Of a stretch of 64,000 bases of DNA, positions 23,736 through 37,282 are shown piece by piece. This DNA is from Moringa oleifera (lineage: Eukaryota > Streptophyta > Magnoliopsida > Brassicales > Moringaceae), in the NCBI GenBank assembly GCA_021397835.1, contig JAJFZO010000094.1, forward strand, positions 6,486,001-6,550,000. Direction: 5' to 3'. Positions within the stretch are counted from its first letter, which is position 1. The number at the start of each line of letters is the position of its first letter. The translations under genes and the position numbers were made by a program. The notes under the pieces are model-generated. The model was not told the DNA's origin, did not search any database, and saw only the letters and a list, made by a program, of their open reading frames with translations.

Positions 23736-24959
23736 ATAGTATGTTTAGTTCGTCATAATATTAATTTTTTAATTTTATTTTATATAAAATTATTTTTTAA
23801 TATTTAATTTTTTATTAAAAAATTATAATTTTTAAAAAATTTAAAATAATTATTTCGAAATAAATTTTAAAATAACTCTTTCATGAAAATAAAAAATTAT
23901 TATATTTTTATTTTTAATATATCTTTGATAAAATTTTAAATTATTTTATATATGTAAATTTTATTTTTTAATTTTTAAATAATTTATAAAAAATAAAAAA
24001 TAATTATTAATATATTATTTAGTTAATCTTATTTTTATAATAATTTATTATTATAAAATATTTATTAATTAATATTATTTTTTTATAAAAATTAAATAAA
24101 AATAATTAATTTATAATTAATTTAATTAAAAAGATATATAAATTTTTTAAAATTATTTTAATTACTTTCCTATCGTATTTTTTTTATAAATCAAACACAT
24201 AAAAATAAGTTAATATATTATTTAATTTTAATAAATTAAATATAATAATACTCATTCGATCAAGCTTCATGATCACCTAATTAGAAGTCTTTTGAGTTTT
24301 CTTTGTTTGCAAATATAATTTATTTTAAAAGATAAATATAAAAATGTTAAATTATACATATTTTTAATTTTAAATTTAAAATATCAACCAAAATTACTTT
24401 TTAATTTAAATTATATAAAAAATAATCAAAAAATAAAAGGTGCTAGACAAAGAATTTTTTAATTAATTTTTTATTCATAAAAAATTTTCAAACTACTATT
24501 GTAAAAACTTTTTAAATTTTTTGATAGTTTTTAAAATAAAATCTATATTATTATAAAATTATAAAATTTTTATATTAATAAAAAATATTCAAATTTAAAA
24601 ATAAATCAAAAATTATTTTAATATATTTTAATAATAAAAATATTATTAAATTTTTATAATAATTTGAATTAACCTCTATATTAAATAATTGTTCTGATTG
24701 ATATTCTAAAGTTTTAATTTTTTTTAAAAAGATAGAGTTTATGTTTTTTAATGTTTATTTATTTTTTATTATTTGAAATAAGTATAAAAATATTTTTTTA
24801 AATGATCTAGAATTAATAGTGCACTAATAAAAAAAGCTTTTAAAAAGTAGTATGTTAATGCATCTATTGCCACAAATTCCAACTTAACAAGGAAAAAGGG
24901 GAAGAAAACATAATTTTTAAAAGATACTTATTAATGAAAAAGCAGAAACTGAAAGTAAA
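23736..24959. other. AT-rich spacer
   Basis: Extremely AT-rich sequence with no supported gene. It is rich in poly-A/poly-T tracts and ends where GC content rises into the promoter of the RING gene. Confidence 0.7.
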
Positions 24960-26366
24960 AAATGAAGTCTGCCGTGAAACGGGGCGTTTTAGTCGTCGCG
25001 ATCGACCGACAACGACGTCGTTGTCGTGGCCTTAAAACGCGTCTGTTGCCATTTGAAACGGAGGCTACCAATTGTAGTGGCTCCTCCGCGAAGCGCTGTC
25101 TGTTGAGCCTCGACTCCCAAGAGGAAAACCTTCAGTAGAAAGCGCGCACAGAGAAAGTCAAGAAGAAAAGAGAGAGAGAGAGGAAGAGAGTTTTAGTTGA
25201 AACTCTCTTCTTCTTCTTCTTCTTCTCTCTGGTACCGAGAACACTCCTAGTCTCTGCAAAACCAATCGTTAATATCGTATGTATAGAACTCTTTCAAAAA
25301 TTATCTGATTTTGTTCTTTTTTTAAATTTTCTTTTATTGAAGTTTATCGGTGTTTACCCGTATTGATCGTTAACCCCATCTTTTGGTTTGCTGGGATTGG
25401 TTTCGGTTTCGTTTAATTCTTGATTTCTTTGACTGTTTGGTCATTTCCTTTTAGAGTGTGATGATTGAAGGTTTTATTCTATTTGATTGTTGCTTCTTCA
25501 CAGTTATTTTTTGTTACATGTTTGTAATTTGGTTTTTCCTCAGCTTGTTCTTCTAGGTTTAGGCGATACCCATGATAATTGATTGATATTTGTTGAAAAA
25601 GGTGTTAATTTTTGTTGCAGACTTGTTTCGCTTGTGCAATTGATATCTTGAAATCAATTGTCAGTATTTTGCTTGATTTTTTTTTTGGAGATATGGAAAG
25701 TTGAGAGTTAGTCAATTAACTTTTGCAGTTCATTTGGGTTAACTTTTCCCCTTCGGTCTCGTGCGCATTGCTTCTGCAACGTATTTGGTAACTTGTTCAT
25801 TCTAGATCTTACTACCATGTTTAGGTTGAATTAGCTTGGGAGCAAATAAATCTGTATGTATCAGGCCACTAATTTTTACATCTGCTACTCAACTAGAATA
25901 GGTGCAGGCAAGCTTGGATGTGCTTTAGACTCCTATTTTGATTTACAGGAGAAGAAGAAAGGGCCTGTTTTGGAGAGTTTCATGGTTAAGTTTATCTTTT
26001 AAAGGTTTACTGTCTATATGGAGCTGGAGTTACCAAACCTCTATCTTCCCCCCCCCCTTGGTTTCTTCAATTGTTGCCTTAACAAAAGTACATGCATGGA
26101 TTGGGCCACTCCGGAATTTTATTTCATTTTTGCTTATTGAACATCAAGTGGTAGAGTCAATAATTAAGTTTTGTACCAGATTACTGTTGAAAACACAAAT
26201 GCCTGGTGACCTGGAATTGCTACCCTATAGTATAGAGGCAGTTCAGTAGTTCTTTTCTTACTCTGTGCTTTGCTTTGCAGGGTGCCTTTTGGGATCAAAT
26301 ACTGTGGTTAGTGGTATCCATTACAGTAAACTTAGCAAGTGATGTTAATTGAGCCTTTCTGTCAAA
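24960..26366 (+). promoter_or_regulatory. Promoter and spliced leader of the RING gene
   Basis: GC rises sharply from 24960. A GA-rich and then CTT-rich leader lies near 25160-25235. A donor candidate at about 25276 (ATC then GTATGT) and an acceptor ending at 26280 (TTTGCTTTGCAG) suggest one leader intron of about 1 kb. The coding exon then begins 86 nt further at 26367. Confidence 0.5.
25206..25228. repeat. (CTT)n microsatellite in leader
   Basis: Short trinucleotide run of about six cttctt units within the predicted 5' untranslated exon of the RING gene. Confidence 0.85.
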
Positions 26367-27173
26367 ATGTGGAATTTTGCATCCAATGGCATTACTGGCA
26401 CTGTTGGATTGAAAACTGATTCTATAAAGCTACATCATACTGTCTCAGAATGTTCAGATGATGATGCATCTTCTATAGTCAGCAGGGAGGAAGGTCTTGA
26501 GTGCCCTATATGCTGGGAATCATTCAACATTGTTGAAAATGTGCCATATGTTTTATGGTGTGGTCATACCCTTTGTAAACACTGCCTCTTAGCACTCCAG
26601 TCGGCTGTGATAAAATGTCCCACTCTACCAATTCAGCTGCCTCTCTTCATCTCATGCCCATGGTGCAATCTACTATCCTTCCGTCTGATTTACCGAGGAA
26701 ACCTTAAATTTCCACGCAAGAATTATTTTCTACTTTGGATGGTTGAGAGCATGAATGGAGATAGACTGAAGTGTCATGCTGCTTCCCATGAAGGTCGTCA
26801 GCCAGTCTGGTCATCAGACAGCAATTTAGCTCTCAGAAATCCAGTCAGCTGCAGTACCCACAGAAGGGAACAGCATCTTCATCATCTTGAACCATCAGGA
26901 TCAAACAACAATGACAGTCGCGTGAATGATTACCTGAGTATGGAGAGGATACAATCTTCCCTTCAAAAGTCTCTGGTTTTCTTTGTTCATCTGACAGCCA
27001 AGTTCCCATTGGTCATCATATTTCTTTTGATTGTTTTATATGCGATCCCTGCCAGTGCAGCCATTTTGGCTTTGTACATACTTATTACTGTCTTGTTTGC
27101 TGTACCATCGTTTCTCATTCTGTACTTTGCATATCCCAGTCTGGATTGGCTTGTGAGAGAGATTCTTACATGA
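26367..27173 (+). CDS. RING-HC protein with C-terminal transmembrane helices, putative E3 ubiquitin ligase
   Basis: Single-exon frame of 268 aa starting MWNFAS. The frame extends six codons upstream but without an ATG. The RING finger is CPIC at 46-49, then Cys65, His67, Cys70, Cys73 and a CPWC pair at 97-100. This is a C3HC4 pattern with an unusually long last spacer (23 residues) that includes a Pro-rich PTLPIQLP segment. Residues about 211-262 form a long hydrophobic region fitting two or three membrane helices, so the protein probably sits in an internal membrane with the RING in the cytosol. The family is conserved in plants, and I do not recall a characterised member by name. The C-terminal frame is intact. 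Ligase activity is inferred from the RING only. Confidence 0.88.
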   Translation: MWNFASNGITGTVGLKTDSIKLHHTVSECSDDDASSIVSREEGLECPICWESFNIVENVPYVLWCGHTLCKHCLLALQSAVIKCPTLPIQLPLFISCPWCNLLSFRLIYRGNLKFPRKNYFLLWMVESMNGDRLKCHAASHEGRQPVWSSDSNLALRNPVSCSTHRREQHLHHLEPSGSNNNDSRVNDYLSMERIQSSLQKSLVFFVHLTAKFPLVIIFLLIVLYAIPASAAILALYILITVLFAVPSFLILYFAYPSLDWLVREILT

Positions 27174-28166
27174 CTTGGGGCATTGTGAATGGAAGTTCGC
27201 TACTGAAAGCTTGCACCTCCTGGTCCCAAGTTGGTCAACTCTGCAATTCATGGCAATTTGACGACATCCCAGTTCCAAGCTGTCCTTCAGGTCTTCCTAT
27301 TAAGCCACTCGGTTCATTATTACTCAAGGTTTTGTTTAAATAATCACTTCTTATTTGCAAGAGTGGCTGGAATTATGGCTCTGGTGTGATTTCTGTGACG
27401 TGGAATTTTGGTGGCTATCAAGGTCCAAGACAGTACTCCATCTGCCGACAAATAGGTCCGCTGTCCTTTTGTGGATCTCTTTAAGAATATGATTGAAATA
27501 GTTGTGTTGTAGAAAAGCTATTCTGGGGAAACTCAAGTTCTTATTTGTAATGGAACTGGTATCAGAAAAAATCTATGTTGCAGTTCTGTGCTTTTCTCAA
27601 TAATTTTTCTTTTTCCTTTTAAACTTTGCTGCTATGAAATAAATCAGAGATAGGTACTTAAATTCTACCACACGTTATGTACTCATGTGACCTGCTGCCA
27701 TTCAGTGTGGGTACAATTTTTATAATTTTAAAGTCTAAGAAAAGGAAAAGGTCCTTCAGTTTTACCCTTTTCAAACTCAGAGGGAGAAGTTAATCATCAG
27801 CAAGTATATCTTTCTCACCATCTGCAATGGAACAATGGCTATATTGACACAATGATTAAACTTGGTTTCTCATATTCTGAAACTAGTATTTATGGTTCTA
27901 GTTTTCCAGAAAGTTCGTTTTTCTTCTTTCAAGTTGTAGTAGTTTGGCAGTTTTCTTTTATCTTTTCCCGTCCACAGAGAAAAATCCATGTAGGACCATC
28001 TAGGAATCCGACACAGAGCTCCACGTGTGAGAAACATAGCCTGGAATTGCTTCCACTGGATCCTGTTAAAACATTAGCCACTCACCTTTTGGACCTCTGA
28101 GTCATTACTAGCTAGTTGCAGAGAACCCACCAAGGTTCAACCAAAAGATTCACTTTTTCAAGGAAA
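27174..28166 (+). other. 3' flank of RING gene and promoter of DUF4336 gene
   Basis: 27174 to about 27640 is the likely 3' untranslated region of the RING gene, with AATAA-type signals near 27600-27640. The remainder should hold the promoter and leader of the downstream gene on the same strand. Small open frames here are not gene-like. Confidence 0.5.
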
Positions 28167-31100
28167 ATGGTCGCAGCCATTGCTGTTTCTTCTCCAAAAT
28201 CCACAGTTCTGCAAAACCCAATTTCTCTCAAGGATCCAAACTCAAATTTTCTTGGTGGGTCCTTGAAGGGACTTTCTTTACACTTAAAACCCAGAAGAAA
28301 GAAGAGAGATATCATCAGTTTAGTGGTTGCTTCTGCCAGTACCAGCAACACTACTAGCACTGACACTAATGGGGGCGGCAGGTTTTACCTCAATTTCACT
28401 GGCTTTCCTTTCCCTCTTGGTCCTTTTCTTAATAGGCGCACCATCAGGACTGAGGTTTGCTTCTCTATTGAATCCTTTGCTTTGCTTTCGTAGAATTTAA
28501 TGGGGTTTTTTCCAGAATTATTTCTGATTTAATTGCAAAGAGAAGTGATGGTGATCTTTTGTATGGAGTTTTCATTTCATTAAATTTTATGAAGATAACA
28601 TACAGAAGAATGAAAAATGAAAACTATACAGCAGAATCAATGTGGGAGAAACCGTGAGGGTTATTTGCTTGACATGTTCATATTATGCTCCTTGTGTTTA
28701 TTTTGGACTTTTATGAAGCATGTTTTCTTTGTGCTCAAATTGAAATTATCTGATTATAGAAACTAGTTCCACTTTGAGACACCCAATGCCTCTTCTTCAT
28801 GTACCATCTGCCACGTATTGTATGTAGTACGCCAAAGAACTGGTTAAACTGTAACGTTTGAAATGCCAAAAATCTGAGCACTCCTTAGAAGTTTTTGCTA
28901 ATGTTTGGTTTAATAACATTCTAATTTATCCACAAGCCTGCAGGCTGTAAACCAGTAAGTTGGCTGTAATTTTTGGTTTGAAATGGGAAGAACATGGTTA
29001 AAACTACTTTAGGGAAAATGGTTCAATTTCCAATGTGCCCCTCATCTGATATTTCACTGCATGCATTATAATTGTTCATCATTGTTTAATTGAACCAATG
29101 ATGCTCTAGTGTTTTACATATGTTGTGACCTTGCTGTACTTTTAGGCTCTGGTCTACAAAAAGAAAACATACAGAAGTAGAGAACAGTAGTTATGGATTT
29201 TTAGCTTAGTATTTTCAATTGGGACCTGTCAGCATGTTCAACGGTTCAAGATTCAACTTGGACACCAAATCACTAGAATGCCGAAGATCTGTAGGCTCTG
29301 GATTAATTTAGTAACAGAGGTGAACAGAAAAGAACATTCTTAGGAATAGAGAGTTTTATCTTAGAGTGCCAAAGTTAGTACTTAAACTGTGACTTGTGGC
29401 TGTGATTATCTTTTCTGACACTAATATGCTTTCTGACCTCAACTTCATGTTTCCATCAGGCTGTGAAAGGCCGCATATGGCTATTCGAGCAAGAGCAGGC
29501 ATTAGGCTTCAGCAGTGTTTCAACAAACATTCGGATGACAGTCATCAAACTCAAATCTGGGGGGTTATGGGTCCATGCACCCATTGCTCCTACTAAAGAG
29601 TGCATCCAGGTTTTGTTCTGTGCCCTAACGGTTTCAATATGGATCCTTTTTCTTTTGGGCTTGTATCTATTTAGTGCCATTTGAAATCTGCGAATAAGAA
29701 ATCTTCTTGTTTGAAATGCTGCATCTCAAAGCATCTCTTTTTGTATTGTTTTCTTATTGCATTTCTCACTTGGGAAGACTTCCTCTAGAATTACTAGCCA
29801 TCCAAGAGCTTAACCATGTGCCCGTATGTATGAAGAGAATGGCAAAACAGAAACTATGTAGCTTCCCCGTATACTGCTTTGAGAGTGAAGATGAAAATTC
29901 AAATATGGGAAGAAAACAGCCCTTTAGAAACATCAAAGTAGAGATTTATTTATCCAACTGACACGGCAACCAGATTAGATTGCTACAGGAAAGGCAAAAA
30001 AGAACAATAAAGGTTAAGACTTGTAGATGGAACTTTTTTCTACAACAATATGCAAAATCTGAAAGACCTCTACATCTGCAGTGGAATGTTTAAATTGCTG
30101 TAGCTAAAAATTGTGTCTCTAACATCAGTAACTATAGCAGCTAAGGTTTCTTCTTCTGAGTGAAAACCTTCTGATGAAGCCTCAAGTTTCTTTCTTGACA
30201 ACCATGCTATATATACAGACATTCCAAGCAAACTTCATTAACTCCCCAGAATTGTCCTTCAGCCATTGTAAAATTCTTGTCTCCCCTACATGGCTTTCCT
30301 CCTGATGCCCTTATTCCGGATAGTTTTTGACTAGTGAAAAGTCAAGAGGATATGATCTCTAGGTTCTTTTGCCTTGGTGCTAAGTAAACAGACTCTACAT
30401 AATCTTCTTTCTTTGCCCGATGTTTTGCACTTTCATCAACTTGGTATGCTTTCTTTAACAACAATATTTTTTCTTCTCAGCTAATCAAGGAATTGGGAGC
30501 TCCAGTAGAATACATTGTCCTGCCTACATTTGCTTATGAGCACAAAATTTTTGTTGGTCCATTTTCCAGAAAATTCCCAAAGGCTCAGATATGGGTGGCA
30601 CCAAGACAATGGAGTTGGCCCTTAAACTTGCCACTTGAGTTTTTTGGGATTTTCCGTGCCAAAACCTTGAAGGATGGGGATTTGTCAACCCCATGGGCAG
30701 ATGAGATTGAGCAAAAAGTCCTAAGCTCCCCAGAAGTTGGTAAATAAACCGTGCTCTCATTGACTCTAACTTCATTAAAAAAAACATACAATGCTAACTC
30801 ATTTGTGGATTATTTCAGGTATTGGACCATATGTGGAGGTGGCTTTCTATCATAAGCCTTCAAGAACTCTACTGGTTACAGATGCTGTGATTTTTGTCCC
30901 TAGAAAGCCACCTGAGTGTATTAGCAAAGAATCCTTGTTGGCCTCTGCAAAGAATGGTTTGGCAGTAAAAATTCTTAGTAAAGGGAAGGAAGTACCCGAT
31001 GAACCCGTTGTTGATAACAAGATCAACCAACAGAAGGGTCAGTTCTCTAATCCTAATTCCTATAAGAGGACCATTTGATTCCTTACTAGTTAGTGAAAAA

Positions 31101-31837
31101 TGTAGCTCACTGCTAATGCAATTTAGGGGTGAGGATGAACGAAAGGAATTATAAAATGAGACTGATTCTTCATGCAGGATGGGAAAGAATGGTTCTCCAG
31201 ATCTTGTTTCTTGGTCCGTCAAATCTGTTGGAACCTAATGCCAGCTTTGCCCAGATGTCCCAGAAGTTGATCGTATCTCCCATTGTTAAGACATTAGTTT
31301 TCAGCAAAGTTCCTGAAAAGGTAACAAACCATCAGACATCAGTTTCCTCTTCTCCATCTGGGTTTCTCTCCTTCTCAGTGGGCAAGTGGGCATGAAGAGG
31401 CATTTGCTACATCTTGCCCTTTTTATATTTCTTTAGACAAGTTCATGAAACAAATCATAGTGATTGAATTGCTTTTAGTATTGTTATTATTGATTTACAA
31501 AGTCTCACTAGTCTACGATCTGCTTAAAAAATTTCAGGTCAGGGACTGGATTGATGAGATTGCAACAGACTGGAGATTCAAACGAATAATCCCTGCTCAT
31601 TTTGCAGCTCCAATAAATGCAGGGAGGTCTGAATTCCTTGCTGCATTTGGATTTCTTGATGATCTTCTGGGTGAGCGATATGTCACTAGACCTTCACTCT
31701 CTCTTCTCTTCACATCGTTAATGGGAAAGGCTGCAAGTTACTTCCCACCAGATGACATGAGGACCTTATCATCCCTTGATCAATTTTTGGTCTCTGTGGG
31801 AGCTGTGAAGAAGACTGTCTCAGGCAGGAAAAGATAA
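28167..31837 (+). CDS. Plastid-targeted DUF4336 family protein
   Basis: Six coding exons: 28167-28454, 29460-29609, 30481-30739, 30819-31037, 31178-31320 and 31538-31837. Phases agree and give 452 aa. The first 60 or so residues are Ser/Thr/Arg/Lys-rich and poor in acids, as in a chloroplast transit peptide. The conserved domain then starts near GRIWLFEQEQALGF and includes NIRMTVIKL, LWVHAPIAPT, EYIVLPTFAYEHKIF, FPKAQIWVAPRQWSWPL and IIPAHFAAPINAG. These are hallmarks of DUF4336, a family shared with cyanobacteria and thought to resemble the metallo-beta-lactamase fold. The His/Asp set typical of active hydrolases is not obvious. The biochemical role is unknown to me. The ATG at 28167 was chosen because the longer frame has no earlier ATG and this one begins the transit-like sequence. 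Confidence 0.92.
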
Positions 31838-34344
31838 CACAGTGGAACTCAACTCAACTGCAGTATTGCACACTCTGTGTACACATGATTGTATATTTGG
31901 GCCATAACAGATCGCATTTCACCATCATCTTGCGAGTTCACATTTCAAAAGAGAAATTATAGTTTTGATAAACTTCTCTACAACTATTTTATGAAATGAG
32001 AGGCAGAGAAGATATGATAGATACAAGTGGATTCTTCACTATTTCTGTTGTGACTAGGAAATTCTACTCGAGCCTGGTCCTTGTCATGTTGACTTAAAAT
32101 GGAAGCAAAGAACAAAAGCAGCTGGTAGGAAGCTTCCGGTGGTGTCTTTCCTGGTAAGGCCCCAGCTATCAATTATGTGTATTACCTCATAAACTAGTGA
32201 AAAGAAGATTAAAAGATCATGAATAGTACTCTTCTTGCAAGCTAAACCATCTGAGTTAATCGCCATACTAGGACAGCTGAGAACCCTTTAGGACTGTTCA
32301 GGTTCTGGTTTTGTTTCCATAAACTGAGACTTCATTTTTATTTTTCTACTCTTAAAGCTTGACAATTCCTTGATTATCAATCAAGCAACTTTGCTTTGCT
32401 TGGCATTCTGATTGCCACAATTTCTGGGTTTTTGCTAGAACTTTGGCCTACAAAGAGGTGGAGTCAATCAGCTGACTCCTATCTTCTCTGCTATTCATTT
32501 AATATGGTTGGAAGTTAGGTATGTAGAAAATGAGCAACCTCATGGTTATCATGGGGGTCCAAGAGAAAACCTTCAAGGCAAGCAGGTGAAACACCCCAGA
32601 AAGACAAGTTCTTTGCCCCTGATTACTGAAATCTTCTCTGTCAGTGAATTTTTATGACCCATCAAACCCGTTTGACAAAATGCCAAACAGTTACCAAAAT
32701 AGAATCAAACATTGATTTCCATAAACACTATGAACCTGCTTTCTGGTTGGATGGTCAACCTCCTCAACCACAAGCTACCAACTGTATCAAGAGAAACTAA
32801 AATTTTTGTGTGTTCTTGTGGCCCAAAACTCTTTAGATAGGGTACCCTTTTTCATTTAATAATTGGAATTGAAGAACATGCTAGATCTGAAGAAAGAATC
32901 ACATGAGAGAAAGAGAGAGAGAGAGAATCCAAAGTGATTTTCTTTCCTATTACTTAAATTGTCTGTCTTCTCTTTTCTTGGCTTGCTTATCCATGCTTTC
33001 AGTGTGGCCACAGCTTTAGGGCATGCCTCCATGTAGTGATGCAGCCATGAAAATGATTAAAGAAGTCTTCCAACTTTTGGCCCCACAAGCAGAAGCTGTA
33101 GGTCTTATCTTGGGAAAGCCAGTTGTCTACCCCTTTCCAAGTTTCTCAGCTGCCAAGCAGAACCCACTTTCTTTTTCTTGGAGTAAGAGAAAATATCACC
33201 AAATTAAAACTTACCCAGAAGAAGAAAACTGATATTGAATTGACATGAAGGCTCTGGACCCAGTAAAGCTAAGGGAAGATTAGAGACTAAAAAGTGGAGC
33301 ATGTGAATTTGTGCAGAAGTTAAAAGCAATTTCACTTTGATAAATATTGCTTGTTGATTCTAATGATTATGATGATAATCATGAAATTTCCAAAGTCATC
33401 TCTTGCCCATCACAAACTTAGGTGCTACATCCTTTTGGTGTCAAGTTTTCCCATTATTCTAAAATAGTCTTTCTTTCTTAAATATTAAAATTTTATTAAT
33501 AATTTAATAATTTTAAATCATATTTAAATTAAAACCATGATGGTAATATCAAATTTTATATAGTTAATAATTATTGGAAAGATTTTTTGTTATAATTTCA
33601 TTTCAAATAAAAACTAATACTTAAGTACGATATATATTTAAATGTATTATCTCTTGTAAGTTGTTTTTGAAATATAAGTTTTAATTTAATAAAATTATAT
33701 AATTATATTTAAAATAAATAATATTGTACGAGGTGATTTTGATTGACAATGAAATTATTTATTACATATTAAGTGTAATTTTAAAACTTATCTATGTTTA
33801 TAAAATTAAATTTTTATTTCATCAAGTAATCTAGAAATAATATAAAATTTTGAAATTGTAAATAATTAAAATTAAATTTCACTTAATAAAAATGGATTAA
33901 ATCATATAAGAGGTTAGAGAAATGGATGACATTGTCATCACAAAATGGAATTTTACTATTAATTAAGAAACAGTTTGAACATTAAGGATTGAACCATTAA
34001 ACAACTAAACCAAAGTATTACCAACCGACCAAAAGAAACATATTTTAATTAAAGTCATCAACTAAGATCTGTTACTCCCTAAAATATAAATTAATCAGAT
34101 CTTAGCATAAAAATAAAACATAGTAATATTAATTTTATCCAAAGTTTTTTTTTTTTTTTTGAGTCTTGGATTCGGGTAGACGTAATGGGGGAGGAAAAGA
34201 TGTGCTAGATCATATATTAAAAATAAAGTAACACATGGTATCAGTCAAAAGCAGAAGAAAGATTCATGCGTGAGTATTAAATGGAATTGGACCGACACCG
34301 AGGTAATAAAAATCATAAGTAGTGTAATATATTTATAATATATG

Positions 34345-34367
34345 ATATATATATATATATATATATA
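34345..34367. repeat. (AT)n microsatellite
   Basis: Uninterrupted AT dinucleotide run of about eleven units in intergenic DNA. Confidence 0.9.
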
Positions 34368-34641
34368 CAATGTCAAATTAAATATGAAGTTTTTATTTTT
34401 TGAGTATCTTAAAAGCCTTCACTTGCTTGAACCTTAACTTATTTATAAGAAAAATAAATAATACTTTTAACAAGTCCTTTTATTTTAAGTGTTTAATTTG
34501 CACATTGACTTAATTTTTAAATATCATTTATAATATTTTAATAAATATGTAATTCATTTTACTAAATGAATATTTTTGTGTCAACTTTCACTATTTTAAT
34601 GAGTTTATCCGGTGATCTTGTGAGAAATTATGAATCATGAA

Positions 34642-34664
34642 AATTATTATTATTATTATTATTT
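34642..34664. repeat. (ATT)n microsatellite
   Basis: About seven ATT units in AT-rich intergenic DNA. Confidence 0.85.
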
Positions 34665-35640
34665 TAAAAAAATTTAAACAATAAATATTATTTTTTAAAA
34701 AACCGTATCATAACAAATCAATAGAATCACAAATTTTATAAAAATAAAATTATGCCTAAAATCAAGATGATCGAACTAATAATTTTAAATTTATTATTTT
34801 ATATATTAAAAAATATATTATAAAATTAAAGACTTAATTATTCGATGAGCACAAGTTAGATCCCTTAGTACCTTTGGCTTTTAATTAAAGAGTATACCCC
34901 ATTGGTAAAGGGCACGCAAACGTTTACAACGAGGTAATATTTAGGGTCGCCGTTTTTTTCAATAACTTTTCATTTTTAGAAATTAAATTATAAGTCATAA
35001 TTTGTTTTTATCAAATTATTCTGCTATGTAATTATCAATATCAGTATCATATTAATTAAAAAATAATTTTAATGTTATTGTCACATTATTTACAAAAGCA
35101 ACATAAAATTGAGATGTTTTTAATAATAAATTGAATTTAAAATTTTTATAATAAAATTATTTGAAATGGTATATCATAAATATCATGAATTTTCACATGA
35201 TATATATAATATAATATGTTTAGTGAATATAAATCTTTTGATAATTGGATATATATTGATATTTTAAATAAATGTTAATATATGACAATTTTCTGAAATA
35301 AAATAATAACATATATCAAAAATTGTAAAATCAAATTTAATAAGATGTTATTTTAATTTGAAAGTTGGGTGATATAGTTAATTTATTTTAAAATTTCTTG
35401 AATATGAAAAATCTGATTTTAGACTTTGTAGATAGAAAATATTTATGAGAATCTAATTATGATTTTGCAGATCTCATGCATTTATATTAAATAGATTTTC
35501 TTACTAATAAAAGCTAATTTGCAATTTATAAATTTCAAATTTTCATTTCAAAATGGAAGTGAATACTCTTTTCATTTTCATTTTCATTATCAAAAATTGA
35601 AATATTAATGCCAATTTGATAATTCCCGCTACCAAACAGG

Positions 35641-37282
35641 TCCTTAGTTTATTCCTTGGCGTCTATTTATCGCTGCAATTAGCCCTCGTTTCTTCAGTTT
35701 TTTCCTTCTTGCCATTCTCTCTCTCTCTCTCTCTCTCTGTGTCTAAAGTCTGCAACAAACGCGCAAAAAGCGGGGCGAAAAGCTCACCAGACGCCAAAAA
35801 ACTGCAAAACAGTTGCTTGCACGATCTCTCAAGAAAACCAACTCAAGGAGTGTGACCCTTGTATCTATAGTAAGCTCTCCAATCTCATCCGTGAGGTTTT
35901 CTTCGCTCTCTGGATAAGCAGAAGCGGTAGCTTAACAGAAGGTAACTTTCTACGAGTTTCTATTGGTTTTTGGTCATTTAAATCCCGTTTTTCCAAAGAG
36001 AAGTAAGAGAGAAATTTTCCTTCTCTTCCTTGTGTGCGAAATGGGTCTGACCCAAAATGCGGTTTGGTGCAAAGAGGAACTTCTTTGCTCTGGTACTATC
36101 TGCGCATTTTGCTCTGTCGTTTGTTAATGTTTTCCATGATAATATTTGCTCTATTAATGAGTTGCCTCTTGGGTTTGAAATACTGGAGCTTCGCTTTGAT
36201 ATGACCTTTTGCTTTCTTTCTTATTTTTTAATATGGGTAAATAATGAGAATCACGATGATCATTCGGAGAGATTCATGTTATATTCGACTGAATTATGTA
36301 TTTGTGTTTTATGGATCAGTGATGAATACGTTTTCAATTTCTTTGGATAGAGATTTTGGCGGTTCTGCTCTTGCGAAACTGCATTTTCTTTCTCCTTTTC
36401 CTTCAATGCAATCTACCAACCCTACTTTTCTACTTTTATTTTATTTTTAAAGTTAATACTTTCTTAAGTGGGTTTAGAATATTGCTTTTTGTCCTTAGAA
36501 AAGCTTTAAGAACTGTACTGGGCACCTTTTTTTATCCGTAGAACTGTCATATCTGTTTGATTGAATTACTGGAGCTTGTGTGGCAAATTTTTTTCTGCTT
36601 TCTTATTGGAAATTCACATTTAAGGTTGATTTTACCAGTTGCTAGATGTGATGATAAAATCTATGTGCGTCTGGTCTGAAAGTTTTGGTGTTCTTGATAT
36701 CTTGTTTGCATTGTCATGTAGTTTCATTTATGATATCTCCTGTTTCTCTGTCGGTTTCCCCTGTTGATTTATGTAGTGCATCTTTATTTGATAATTTCTC
36801 TAGATCCAAGTCTGGATCAATGCTCTTTATCCTTACAATCTGAGATGTACTGTTTTTGTCATAATAATTTTGAGTTTATTTGAAAAGCAACAAAGCATGG
36901 GACCCTAATCTTGGTTATAGATTTGCTTGACATGATAATCACAATAAATAGAGCTTTAAAAGAATTTAAAAAAGGAAAAGGAGAATAGGTCCTAGAAGCT
37001 TATAGTCTTTTCCTTTCCTTCTATAAGGTAACTTCTATAATGCTTTCCTTTGGTTTCTAAATTCCTGTATAATTATGATCAGTTTGGAATCCATTTTCAT
37101 GAGTTTCTCCCTGTTCAAAAAATTATATCCAATGTGAATTTTCTTTAAAACTTTTGGAATTTACTCTGCCTAGAAATTTTACCTTCTAGATGTTATTCAT
37201 TCAATCTTGTTAATTTTAGCATTATAAAATTGTTATGGTTGGGTTCAGGGTTGTCTATTTCTCTTCGTCTCATACCTATTCC
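35641..37282 (+). promoter_or_regulatory. Promoter and spliced leader of the calmodulin-binding gene
   Basis: A CT-rich leader near 35700-35941 ends in a donor (AGAAG then GTAACT at 35942). An acceptor ends at 37248 (GGGTTCAG), 34 nt before the start codon, implying one leader intron of about 1.3 kb. Short frames within the intron are not coding. The arrangement is inferred from splice motifs only. Confidence 0.5.
35716..35738. repeat. (CT)n microsatellite in leader
   Basis: About ten CT units inside the predicted first, untranslated exon of the calmodulin-binding gene. Confidence 0.9.

Larger units (their letters stand above)
31838..35640. other. Intergenic region, no gene seen
   Basis: Bases 31838 to about 32100 are the likely 3' end of the DUF4336 transcript. 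32100-33450 is unique sequence of moderate AT content; a 69-codon frame at 33023-33232 has no recognisable similarity. 33450-35640 is strongly AT-rich with an (AT)n tract and an (ATT)n tract. Confidence 0.65.

Noticed and set aside
33023..33232. 69-codon plus ORF between the DUF4336 and calmodulin-binding genes
   Set aside because: No similarity, no splice context and no promoter-like sequence; the length is as expected by chance.
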